A stretch of DNA of 64,000 nt from JANQIO01 sp965601975 (GTDB taxonomy: Bacteria; Pseudomonadota; Gammaproteobacteria; Pseudomonadales; Halieaceae), in the NCBI GenBank assembly GCA_965601975.1, contig OZ271856.1, positions 496,001 through 560,000 of the forward strand, written 5' to 3'. A program made the position numbers and the translations under genes. Positions 50,556-58,410 of the stretch are shown here, in pieces. Every line of letters begins with the position of its first letter. Within the stretch, counting starts at the first letter, position 1. The notes beneath the pieces are model-generated. The model ran no database searches, was not told the DNA's origin, and was given only the letters and a program-made list of their open reading frames with translations.

Positions 50556-50780
50556 CGTCATTCCCGTGAAGACCCGTCATTCCCGCGAAGATCCGTCATT
50601 CCCGCGAAGGCGGGAATCCATCACTGCCCTGGCATGGGCCCCCGCCTTCGCGGGGGTGACGGTTGAGGCGCGGGGGTGACGGGTAAGGCGCGGGGGTGAC
50701 GGTTGAGGCGCGGGGGTGACGGTTGAGGCGCGGGGGTGATGGTTAACGTGTGGGTGTGATGGATAACGTGCGGGGGTGAC
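50556..50780. repeat. Palindromic repeat element, copy 4 (longest, seven right-arm units)
   Basis: The core hairpin ATTCCCGCGAAGGCGGGAAT is at 50598-50617, preceded by two extra left units 19 bp apart. After the right hairpin the unit CGGGGGTGACGGTTGAGGCG recurs every 20 bp from 50651 to about 50780 (seven starts: 50651, 50671, 50691, 50711, 50731, 50751, 50771), decaying toward the end. It reaches the stop of the patatin-like gene. Confidence 0.87.
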
Positions 50781-50782
50781 AC

Positions 50783-51856
50783 CTAGTGAAACGGCTGAAC
50801 CCCGTCGAGGGGGTCGGAGCCGTCCACCAGTGCTGCCAGGGCCTCACCCAACTCTTCACTGGCCGCGATGCACTGGCCCCAGTATTCCAGCCGTTCCGGC
50901 TGGGTCATTTTTCCGAAGTCGTTGCGATCCGGGATCTTGCCCCGGGGAAGTCTTGCCAGGTAGCTCTGCGAGGGACAGATCAGCACCACCCGGTCCAGTA
51001 AATCGGGATTGGTGCCGCGCCAGGGCAGGAACTTGTCGAACCAGCCGGGTGTGATGCTGTCGCGGAAGTGGGGGTACAGCACCAGCCCGTCGCCGCGGTG
51101 GTTGCGGAAATCGAAGTGGTAGTCGACGATGCCGCCGTCCCAGTAGTGACCGTCCGGCGCGCCGGTGATGTCGCGCTCCCCCGGCATCAGGAAGGGAATC
51201 GAGCCGCTGGCGAGAATGGCGGGCTTGGCGTTTTCCGGCGTCAGCGGAATGTGCAGCGTGTCGAAGTCGTCGAACTCGAAGTCCAGGTCCTCGTAGCCGT
51301 GGCAGCTGAAGATCACCCGTTGGAACCAGTGTTGCAGCAGCCGGCGGTTGACCGCGTTGCTGACCGCGGCCGCGAACATGCCCGATGCCTGGCCGATGGG
51401 GTTCCTGGCGCTGTTGGGCCCGCGGCCCCGGGCGGTGACCACGTGGCTGATGAAGCGGGGGTGGTCGCACATCAGCGCGTAGTCCTCGCCGTCAAAACTG
51501 CCGTCGACGACCCACTGGCACTGCTCCCCGACAATCTCCGTGCGCGGGCGGGGGTCCTTGGGGTCATAGGTCTGGTTCAGGTAGCGATCGTGCAGCCGGT
51601 GCAGCGACGTCACCGGGTCCCGGGCCGCCAGCGCCGTGTGGCGCCAGGTCCCGATGGACGAACCGATCAGGTGCATCGTGTGGGTGCTGCGCTGCAGGAA
51701 ATCCGTGAACAGGAAGCGATCCAGCCCCGCGATGCCCAGGAACTTGGGGCCGCCGGAAGCGCCGACCAGGGTGTCGAACAGGGTGGGTAGCCATCCCTCA
51801 TGAGCAAGCCGGGCCCGTGCGGTGAAACCGGCGTAGACGTTGATCGCCTCAGGCAC
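50783..51856 (-). CDS. Patatin-like phospholipase family protein
   Basis: A 357-residue predicted serine lipase. DTLVGASGGPKFLGIAGLDR near residues 24-44 carries an oxyanion-type glycine loop, GSSIGTW near 63-69 is the nucleophile elbow, and WDGGIVDYHF near 235-244 supplies the catalytic aspartate of the Ser-Asp dyad. The GTG at 51856 overlaps the stop of the AraC gene by 8 bp and gives the natural N-terminus; a longer frame lies inside araC. It is co-transcribed with the AraC regulator and may share its signal. Substrate unknown. Confidence 0.75.
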   Translation of the reverse strand: MPEAINVYAGFTARARLAHEGWLPTLFDTLVGASGGPKFLGIAGLDRFLFTDFLQRSTHTMHLIGSSIGTWRHTALAARDPVTSLHRLHDRYLNQTYDPKDPRPRTEIVGEQCQWVVDGSFDGEDYALMCDHPRFISHVVTARGRGPNSARNPIGQASGMFAAAVSNAVNRRLLQHWFQRVIFSCHGYEDLDFEFDDFDTLHIPLTPENAKPAILASGSIPFLMPGERDITGAPDGHYWDGGIVDYHFDFRNHRGDGLVLYPHFRDSITPGWFDKFLPWRGTNPDLLDRVVLICPSQSYLARLPRGKIPDRNDFGKMTQPERLEYWGQCIAASEELGEALAALVDGSDPLDGVQPFH

Positions 51857-52853
51857 TATCGCGCGCCTCGCGGGGTGTGTGCCCGGTCCACTTGATGAAG
51901 GCGCGGCGGAAGTTGGAGACGTCATTGAAGCCCACCATGAAGGCGATGCTGGCCAGCGGCAGGTTGGTGGTCTTCAGGTAGTGGGTGGCGTGCTCCGTGC
52001 GCACCCGGTCCAGTAACACCTGGAACGAAGTGTCCTCGGCAGCCAGGCGCCGTCGGTAGGTGCGCGGGCTGATGTTCAGCATGTCCGCCACCTGCGGCAT
52101 CTGCGGGTAGTGTCCCTCCAACTTGCGCAGCAGCTGCAGCGTCTGCTCGGTCAGGGAGTCGTCTTCCTCCAGGTCGGCGAGCAGCCGCTTGCACTCCTCT
52201 TCATAGAGGGCGAGCAGGGCAGGGTTCGAGGAGGGCAGCTCCGCCTCCAGCCACTGCTCGTGAATCGAGATACGCCCCTCCCGGCAGCTGAAGTACAGCT
52301 CGTCGCCAAACATCTCGTGGTACTCGTCCACGTAGTCGGGTTCCGGGTAGGGAAACTCCACCCGGTACTCCAGCGCGGGGTCATTGATCAGCAGGTTCAC
52401 GCTGTGAGTAAAGGCGGCGAAGAACAGCTCGTAGCTGAACTCGATGGGAAAGTCTTCCCGGGGCGGACGGATCGTGATCCAGCAGCGGCCTTCGAATTGC
52501 CGGTAGTCGATCTCCAGGTTGGGGGCGAGGATGCGGTAGTACTTGAAGAAGAAATTCAGCACCTGCTCCAGGTTCTCGCAGGTCATGAAGGCCTGGCCCA
52601 GGGTGGCGTGGGCCGACAGGTTCAGGCGCTTGCCCAGATGCAGGCCCAGGGCGCGATCGCCGGTCAGCTGGAAGGCGCGCTCGATGATGGCGGCGAACGT
52701 ATCCTCGTGTACCCGGGCACCCAGCGTGCCCAGCTCTCCCTCCGACAGTTCCGTGCCCGCCAGCAGCTCCGCGGTCGAGAAGCCGCGCTGGCGAACCAGG
52801 TCCAGCAGGATCAGGACGTACTGGGCCGGCGTTGTATGGAAATTGGTGGCCAT
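51849..52853 (-). CDS. AraC-family transcriptional regulator
   Basis: A 334-residue regulator. The N-terminal 200 residues are of the arabinose-binding-like (PF12625) type, with TVDLV-type helices (YVLILLDLVRQRGFSTAELL) and GLHLGKRLNLSAHATLGQAF. The C-terminal double helix-turn-helix begins near residue 240 and contains MPQVADMLNISPRTYRRRLA and LASIAFMVGFNDVSNFRRAF, ending WTGHTPREAR. Regulators of this subtype often control lipid or hydrocarbon metabolism. It is divergent from the diiron protein gene (116 bp apart), which is its likely target. Confidence 0.93.
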   Translation of the reverse strand: MATNFHTTPAQYVLILLDLVRQRGFSTAELLAGTELSEGELGTLGARVHEDTFAAIIERAFQLTGDRALGLHLGKRLNLSAHATLGQAFMTCENLEQVLNFFFKYYRILAPNLEIDYRQFEGRCWITIRPPREDFPIEFSYELFFAAFTHSVNLLINDPALEYRVEFPYPEPDYVDEYHEMFGDELYFSCREGRISIHEQWLEAELPSSNPALLALYEEECKRLLADLEEDDSLTEQTLQLLRKLEGHYPQMPQVADMLNISPRTYRRRLAAEDTSFQVLLDRVRTEHATHYLKTTNLPLASIAFMVGFNDVSNFRRAFIKWTGHTPREARDSA

Positions 52854-52930
52854 ATATGACCATATTTTGACAATAGATCACCCTGTTCACAAGCCTTTCC
52901 GGCGTAGATAGTGAAGTCTGAGAATCTGAG

Positions 52931-52953
52931 TCCGCGGCATAAATCCGCGGCAT
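52931..52953 (+). promoter_or_regulatory. Direct repeat in the araC/diiron intergenic region
   Basis: TCCGCGGCAT occurs twice (52931-52940 and 52944-52953), 13 bp apart, just before the AGGAGG of the diiron gene. Closely spaced direct repeats are typical of AraC-family binding, but here they lie in the leader, so roadblock or post-transcriptional effects are equally possible. Confidence 0.35.
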
Positions 52954-52969
52954 GACAGGAGGTTGACCC

Positions 52970-54223
52970 GTGAAACTCCAATTTCTGGAAGAAACACCCC
53001 GCAAAATCCAGAGCTTTGCCGGCTCCGATCGCCGCCAGGGCGATGCCGACGATATCGATGACAAGCTGACCAATGAGCACGTGGATCAGGTCGCCGAGAT
53101 CTTCTCCACGCCGCTGACCGGCAGCTACAACTGGGACTACACGATCCAGGACAACCGCATCAAGAAGCTCTACGAACTCGGCAAAGAGCTCAACTGGAAC
53201 GCGGAAATGGACATCGACTGGGACCGCCCCTGGCCCGAAGAGGACTTCGAGCAGGGCGCCGAGCTGATGAACCTGACCGACTACGAGCCCTATAAGGCCC
53301 TGAGCGAGGACCAGAAGCGCGAGTTCTGGCTGCACCAGAATGCCTGGAGCCTGTCCCAGTTCCTGCACGGTGAGCAGGGTGCGCTGCTGGTGGCGTCACA
53401 GCTGACCTCCTGCGCCCCGACGTTCAACGCGAAGCTGTACGCGGCCTCGCAGACCTTCGACGAGGCGCGCCACGTCGAAGTCTTCAACAAGTACATCCAG
53501 CAGCGCATCGGCCTGATGTACCCGATCAACACCAGCCTGAAGAGCATTCTCGACAAGATCCTGACGGACCCGCGCTGGGACCTGAAGTTCATCGGCATGC
53601 AGATCATTATCGAGGGCCTGGCGCTGTCGGCCTTCAACACCACCCGCGAGACCACGCCTGACCCGGTGCTGAAAGACATCGTCTACCTCGTCACCCGCGA
53701 CGAGGCGCGCCATGTCACCTTTGGCGTGAACTACCTCGAGGAGTTCGTGAAGACCCTGTCTGACGAAGAGAAGGAAGAGCGCGCCCAGTTCGCCTACGAG
53801 GCCTGCGTGGTCAGCCGCGAGCGCCTGGTGGCCACCGATGTCTTCGCCCACTTCGGCTGGGACGTCGAGGAAGCCCGCGAGCGCGTGATGGAAGGCTTTG
53901 TCATGTCCACCTTCCGCGACCTGCTGTTCCAGCGCGTCATTCCCAACCTCAAGCGCATCGGCCTGATGACCGACAAGATCCGGCCGAAGTTCGAGGAGAT
54001 GGGTATTCTCGACTTCGAGAACCTGCCGGACGACGGCGACATCGACTGGAAGGCCATGGAGCGTCCGCTGGACGTGTCCGAGGCCCAGTCCTACGAACAG
54101 GCCGCCATCAAGGAGCACATGGAGCAGGCCTTTGCTGACCGCCTGGCGGAGCAGGAGACCTGCCCGGTCACCGGCCGCCCGATGGCGGAAGTGCTGGCGG
54201 AGAAGGAAGCCGCGAGCGCCTGA
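52970..54223 (+). CDS. Diiron ferritin-like oxygenase-type protein
   Basis: A 417-residue predominantly helical protein of the ferritin/R2-like fold. A diiron site is suggested by FLHGEQGALL (Glu near 135), FDEARHVEVF near 164-172, IIIEGLALS (Glu near 217) and RDEARHVTFG near 243-252. This is the E, E-x-x-H, E, E-x-x-H pattern. A cysteine pair or leader is not seen, so it is cytoplasmic. Proteins like it are annotated as R2-like or fatty-acid/amine oxygenases without known reaction. The GTG start has AGGAGG 7 nt upstream. It is divergent from an AraC regulator, monocistronic, and ended by a clear terminator, which suggests strong, inducible expression. Confidence 0.75.
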   Translation: MKLQFLEETPRKIQSFAGSDRRQGDADDIDDKLTNEHVDQVAEIFSTPLTGSYNWDYTIQDNRIKKLYELGKELNWNAEMDIDWDRPWPEEDFEQGAELMNLTDYEPYKALSEDQKREFWLHQNAWSLSQFLHGEQGALLVASQLTSCAPTFNAKLYAASQTFDEARHVEVFNKYIQQRIGLMYPINTSLKSILDKILTDPRWDLKFIGMQIIIEGLALSAFNTTRETTPDPVLKDIVYLVTRDEARHVTFGVNYLEEFVKTLSDEEKEERAQFAYEACVVSRERLVATDVFAHFGWDVEEARERVMEGFVMSTFRDLLFQRVIPNLKRIGLMTDKIRPKFEEMGILDFENLPDDGDIDWKAMERPLDVSEAQSYEQAAIKEHMEQAFADRLAEQETCPVTGRPMAEVLAEKEAASA

Positions 54224-54257
54224 GCCCTGCTTTCATGACCTGAGCATGATCTGACTC

Positions 54258-54284
54258 AAGCGGGCTTCGGCCCGCTTGTTGTTT
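54258..54284 (+). terminator. Rho-independent terminator of the diiron gene
   Basis: AAGCGGGC (54258-54265) pairs perfectly with GCCCGCTT (54270-54277) across a stable TTCG loop and is followed by GTTGTTTG. It lies 35 bp after the stop. Confidence 0.9.
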
Positions 54285-54314
54285 GTGCCATACCCCACGC
54301 CTATAGTGGTTTTT

Positions 54315-56141
54315 ATGTGGCGCCCGTTCACAGCCTGCCTTGTCGCGACACTGGCCCTCCCCGGCCAGGCGCAGCTGCTGCGCGACCCTGAGGCAGAGGC
54401 GCCGCCCCAGCAGGAACAGTCGGAAGCGCCGCTGGTCCTGCGCGAGGCCGGCAACGAAACCCCACCACAGCCCACCGTTGACGATGCGATAGAACAGCTT
54501 CGCCGCGAAATGCGGGAAATCGCCGATGCGGCGTTGACGGAAGCGGAGCGCGCCGACGCCTACCGCGAACTCTACGAGCGCAATGCGCCGATCTTTCGCC
54601 GCGACAGCACGCCCGCACCGGCGGAAACGGCGCTGACAGTCGACACCGTGGTGCAGCAGCTCGAGACCCTGATATTTGAAGTGGCCCTCGACGCCGCGCC
54701 CGACGAAGCGGCCCGGCAGCGGGTGCTGGATGATGCGCCGCGCCACCTGATGCTGGAGCCGCATCGCCCGGTCAGCAGTGTCGACCGTCGCCCCGTGACC
54801 CCGGTGTTTATCCTGCGTGACCCCGAAGCGGAAGGGGACTGGTGGGGCGACGCACGCGTGGATGCCGAGGCGCTGGCACTCGATGAGGTGACGGAATCGC
54901 CTGAGGAGCAGCTCGAAGCGGCGGTGGAAAACCTCGACAAGGAAGACAAAGAGGACACTGCCGTCGCGGTAGAAGTACTGGTGGATGAGAAGACCACCGT
55001 GGAACTGCACGACACCGCCACGATTCTGCGAGAAGTGGAAAGCGACGCCGGTGACCTTGTGTTGTTCGACGCCCTGCATGTCTGGGCCGGTGGCGCAGTC
55101 CAGTTCGACGCCTACAGCTTTGACGATGTCTTCAATGCGAACAACGGTGGCGAGAGCAAGGACTCCACGTCCACGCGCCGCGCTGAAGTCATCGTCCGCT
55201 CCACGCTGCTCGACTTCGGCGAGATCAGGTTGCAGTACGACCTGGACGGCGATTTCTGGCGCGACCTCTATTACCGCTGGGCAGACACGGAACGGGACTT
55301 CGTCCTGACTGTCGGCAACCAGACCGAGCCCATGTCCCAGGAGAGGATACTCGGCAACAAGTTCAACGCTGCCATGGAAGCGTCGGCGCCCAGCTCAACG
55401 TTCGCCAACTATCGTGGCCTGGGCGTCTCCGTGAACAAGTGGTTGCTGTCGAGCGGCGACGAGCCGTTCCTCGGCCTCTTGACGAAACCCGAGACCGCGG
55501 TGACGGCCGCCTTCGGCATCTTCGGGGAAGATATCGAGAACACCAACGACACCGACCTGGCGGCCACCGGGCGCCTGACCTGGGGGCGTCTGGGCACGGA
55601 TGGCGTCGGACTTCACCTGGGACTGTCCGGGACGTACCGCGACGGGGAGTTCGATCGCATCAACCCGCGTCCCGAGCTCGCCGAGGCCGACAGAATCATC
55701 CTCGCGGCATTCGACGCGGACCGCGCTGCCGTGCTGGGTTTTGAAGCCCTGTACACCAAGGGCTCGCTGCACGCCTCATCGGAGTGGTATCTCGCCGACT
55801 ATCACGGCGGTGAAATCGACGGCCAGGGTTTCGGGGGGTTTTTCGAGGTCGGTTACTACCTGACCGGTCAGGAGCGCCGCTACCGCCCCAAGTGGGGACT
55901 GTGGGCGCCGCTGCAGGTGGGTGCCCGCAATATCTTCGAAGTGTTTGGCCGGGTCAGCTATACCTACGGCGATGCCGACGAGCAGTCGTCAAACGACCTG
56001 GGCATGATCACACTGGGCGGCAGCTGGTACCGCCACAAATTCCGCACCAGCATCAACCTGCTGTACGGCAGTACCGACAACCAGATCGGGGGTGAAGATA
56101 GCGGCTTCGGCGCCAGTATGCGGGTGCAATACCTGTTCTAG
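54315..56141 (+). CDS. OprP-like outer-membrane porin with a duplicated N-terminal segment
   Basis: A 608-residue secreted protein. The ATG at 54315 gives a signal peptide (FTACLVATLALPGQAQ); the longer frame begins in the terminator. Residues 240-608 look like a phosphate-selective porin O/P-type barrel: GAVQFDAYSFDDVF, RRAEVIVRSTLLDFGEIRLQ and DGDFWRDLYY, ending MRVQYLF with C-terminal Phe. The N-terminal 220 residues are acidic and contain two similar helical blocks (54-93 starting TVDDAIEQL, and 108-147 starting TVDTVVQQL) and two copies of LRDPEAE near 22 and 167. Standard OprP lacks such a long preface. It stands alone. Confidence 0.65.
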   Translation: MWRPFTACLVATLALPGQAQLLRDPEAEAPPQQEQSEAPLVLREAGNETPPQPTVDDAIEQLRREMREIADAALTEAERADAYRELYERNAPIFRRDSTPAPAETALTVDTVVQQLETLIFEVALDAAPDEAARQRVLDDAPRHLMLEPHRPVSSVDRRPVTPVFILRDPEAEGDWWGDARVDAEALALDEVTESPEEQLEAAVENLDKEDKEDTAVAVEVLVDEKTTVELHDTATILREVESDAGDLVLFDALHVWAGGAVQFDAYSFDDVFNANNGGESKDSTSTRRAEVIVRSTLLDFGEIRLQYDLDGDFWRDLYYRWADTERDFVLTVGNQTEPMSQERILGNKFNAAMEASAPSSTFANYRGLGVSVNKWLLSSGDEPFLGLLTKPETAVTAAFGIFGEDIENTNDTDLAATGRLTWGRLGTDGVGLHLGLSGTYRDGEFDRINPRPELAEADRIILAAFDADRAAVLGFEALYTKGSLHASSEWYLADYHGGEIDGQGFGGFFEVGYYLTGQERRYRPKWGLWAPLQVGARNIFEVFGRVSYTYGDADEQSSNDLGMITLGGSWYRHKFRTSINLLYGSTDNQIGGEDSGFGASMRVQYLF

Positions 56142-56213
56142 ACAGCCCGCCATGAACTGGTCAGGGGTTCCCTTGTCAGGCATTATTGCGCGTCCGTTGA
56201 AATCCGAGCCTTC

Positions 56214-57098
56214 ATGAGCGCCGAAAGCCTGACACTCATCGCCTACTGCGTGGCCATTATCGCCGCCTCCCTGCTGGGGGGATGGCTGCCGTCGCTGGTG
56301 CGCATGACCCATACCCGCACCCAGCTGATCATGAGTTTCGTGGCGGGCCTGATGCTGGGTGTGGCGCTGTATCACCTGCTGCCTCACGGCCTGATGCACA
56401 TTGAACACAGTGGCTCGGGATCCGGTTCGCCTGCCGACACCCTGGTGTGGTGGGCCATGCTGGGGTTGGTCACCATGCTCCTGCTGCTGCGCCTGTTCCA
56501 CTTTCACCAGCACGATTTCGACGACGACGGTCACGACCACCAGCACAATGAGCACTGTGGCGATGCCCACCACGATGTGGCGAGCGCGCACCCGCTCAGT
56601 TGGATGGGGATCGCCCTCGGGCTTGGCCTGCACACGCTGATTGACGGGATAGCCCTGGGCGCCAGCGTCAGTGGCACCGCGGCGCACCCAACGGGCGACG
56701 GGTTCAGTAGCGTGGGGCTCGGTGTTTTCCTCGCTATCCTGCTGCACAAGCCCCTGGATGCCCTGTCCATCACCAGCATGATGAAGGCGGGCGGCTGGGA
56801 CAGTCGCGCGCGCGGGCTCGCCAACCTCGGCTTCGCCATGCTTTGCCCTCTGGGCGCGCTGCTGTTTGTCTGGGGTGTCGGCATGCTCGACAACCAGGCC
56901 TTTGTGATCGGCTGTGCCCTGGCATTTTCCGCCGGGGTGTTCCTGTGTATTTCCCTCGGGGACCTGTTGCCTGAAGTGCACTTCCACAGCCACGACCGCA
57001 TCAAGCTGACACTGGTATTCCTGGTGGGGATCGGCCTGGCCTATGGGCTACGATTTGTCGAATCGCCTTTGACTCACAGCGTCGTCCACCTGCACTAG
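56214..57098 (+). CDS. ZIP-family metal transporter
   Basis: A 294-residue inner-membrane transporter with eight hydrophobic segments. A histidine-rich loop (FHFHQHDFDDDGHDHQHNEH) near residues 98-118 is typical of ZIP proteins. HTLIDGIALGASVSG near 140-154 and LLHKPLDALSITSMM near 178-192 carry the metal-binding helix residues. It probably imports Zn2+ or a related divalent ion. It is followed 9 bp later by an ICMT-type gene in the same direction. Confidence 0.88.
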   Translation: MSAESLTLIAYCVAIIAASLLGGWLPSLVRMTHTRTQLIMSFVAGLMLGVALYHLLPHGLMHIEHSGSGSGSPADTLVWWAMLGLVTMLLLLRLFHFHQHDFDDDGHDHQHNEHCGDAHHDVASAHPLSWMGIALGLGLHTLIDGIALGASVSGTAAHPTGDGFSSVGLGVFLAILLHKPLDALSITSMMKAGGWDSRARGLANLGFAMLCPLGALLFVWGVGMLDNQAFVIGCALAFSAGVFLCISLGDLLPEVHFHSHDRIKLTLVFLVGIGLAYGLRFVESPLTHSVVHLH

Positions 57099-57107
57099 GA
57101 GCCTGCC

Positions 57108-57575
57108 ATGACCGAGGAATCGACCAGACCGCAACGCCTTATCTATCCACCGGTCTGGCTGGTGATCGGCCTGATCGTGATTTTCTGCCTGGACCAGTAT
57201 TTCCCGTTGGCCAGGTTTACGGGCCAGGCGGCCATGGCAATCGGCAGCCTGGCCATCGTGATTGGGCTGCTGCTGCTGGTCCTGGCCGGCGGCCTGTTCA
57301 AGCAGGCCGACACCGAGATGATCCCCTTCCGCGAAGTCCGCGCCCTGGTCACCACCGGCGTGTACCGCTACACCCGCAATCCCATGTACCTGGGCATGGC
57401 GCTGATCCTCCTGGGCGTCGCCTGCACCACCGGCATCGCCTCGGGGCTGCTCGTGGTCCCGGTTTTCATGGCCATCATCGAGTTCCGCTACATCCGTCCC
57501 GAAGAACAAATGCTGCGAGGCATATTTGGCGAAGAGTTTGAGGTCTACTGCCAGAAAGTTCGTCGCTGGCTCTAA
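57108..57575 (+). CDS. Isoprenylcysteine carboxyl methyltransferase-like membrane protein
   Basis: A 155-residue membrane protein of the ICMT/PEMT type with four hydrophobic segments. The C-terminal VTTGVYRYTRNPMYLGMALI followed by EFRYIRPEEQMLRGIFGEEF and YCQKVRRWL is the SAM-binding signature of this group. In bacteria the substrate is generally unknown. Its pairing with ZIP (9 bp apart, GAGCC before ATG) suggests one transcript but gives no metabolic clue. Confidence 0.85.
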   Translation: MTEESTRPQRLIYPPVWLVIGLIVIFCLDQYFPLARFTGQAAMAIGSLAIVIGLLLLVLAGGLFKQADTEMIPFREVRALVTTGVYRYTRNPMYLGMALILLGVACTTGIASGLLVVPVFMAIIEFRYIRPEEQMLRGIFGEEFEVYCQKVRRWL

Positions 57576-57630
57576 GCACTAGCTCCTGCGTTGCCAATGG
57601 AGGCTCCAGTCCAGGATGCCTCCAGGGTCA

Positions 57631-57665
57631 CGTGGAAAATTTTCCCTGGGAAAACTTTTTCCACG
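57631..57665. other. Nested inverted repeat
   Basis: CGTGGAAAA (57631-57639) pairs with TTTTCCACG (57657-57665), and inside lies a second hairpin, TTTTCCC-T-GGGAAAA (57640-57654). It sits between two convergent genes and may be a bidirectional terminator or a cruciform-forming site. Confidence 0.55.
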
Positions 57666-57681
57666 GGGCCCGGGATGTCTA

Positions 57682-58410
57682 CTACCTCGACAGAGAAGCC
57701 ACGAGTGGTAGGGCCATCGAGGGATAGTCGGTGATGACACTGTCGACCCCCAGGTCGTGAAGTCGCTTGATCTCACTGGCATCGTTCACCGTCCAGGTAC
57801 TGACATGGATGCCGCGCCGCTGGTAACGCTGCACCATTTTTCGATCAGTCAACGTCTTGAAGTGCGCGATCAGGTAGTCGCAGCCGCATTCGTCCAGCAC
57901 GGATTCCGGTTTCTCCGTCGTGGAAACGAAGCCGGTCGCCTGCCGGGGCAGTGCCTGCTTTACCGCCCCAATCAACTCCGGCTCCAGCGAGGTCACGACC
58001 GCCTTCACGGAATGGCGCTGGAGCCAGTTCACCGCGGCGGCGGCCAGGTCGGCATTGCGATTTTTGCTGCCCAGGTCCTTAAGCTCCAGCTGCCAGTGCT
58101 TTATCTCGGGGACGGCTTTACACAGTGCGGTGAGCGTCGGCGTGCCTGTGCCGCGCTTGTTGGGCCAGGGCGGGCCGTCATGGCGGTTGTCGAGTGTTGC
58201 CAGCGCGCTTTTGCCGGTATCGGCCACCTTGCCGGCGACACCCGCGGTGCGGCGCAGGGTGCTGTCGTGTACGACCACCAGCTCCTTGTCCGCTGACAGC
58301 CGCAGGTCGATCTCCAGGTGCCTGACACCGCGCGCCACCGCGTGGCGGGCGCCGGCCACGGTGTTCTCCGGCGCCTCACCGCGCGCGCCCCGGTGTCCGT
58401 AGACGATCAC
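57682..58410 (-). CDS. Glycerophosphodiester phosphodiesterase
   Basis: A 242-residue GDPD-type TIM barrel that hydrolyses glycerophosphodiesters to an alcohol and glycerol 3-phosphate. YGHRGARGEAPENTVAG near residues 4-20 and HLEIDLRLSADKELVVVHD near 31-49 hold the catalytic and Ca/Mg-binding residues; ELKDLG and TWTVNDASEIKRLHDLGVDSVITDYP are further family signatures. No signal peptide, so it is cytoplasmic (UgpQ-like rather than GlpQ-like). It overlaps the upstream lipoprotein gene by 4 bp. Confidence 0.93.
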   Translation of the reverse strand: MIVYGHRGARGEAPENTVAGARHAVARGVRHLEIDLRLSADKELVVVHDSTLRRTAGVAGKVADTGKSALATLDNRHDGPPWPNKRGTGTPTLTALCKAVPEIKHWQLELKDLGSKNRNADLAAAAVNWLQRHSVKAVVTSLEPELIGAVKQALPRQATGFVSTTEKPESVLDECGCDYLIAHFKTLTDRKMVQRYQRRGIHVSTWTVNDASEIKRLHDLGVDSVITDYPSMALPLVASLSR

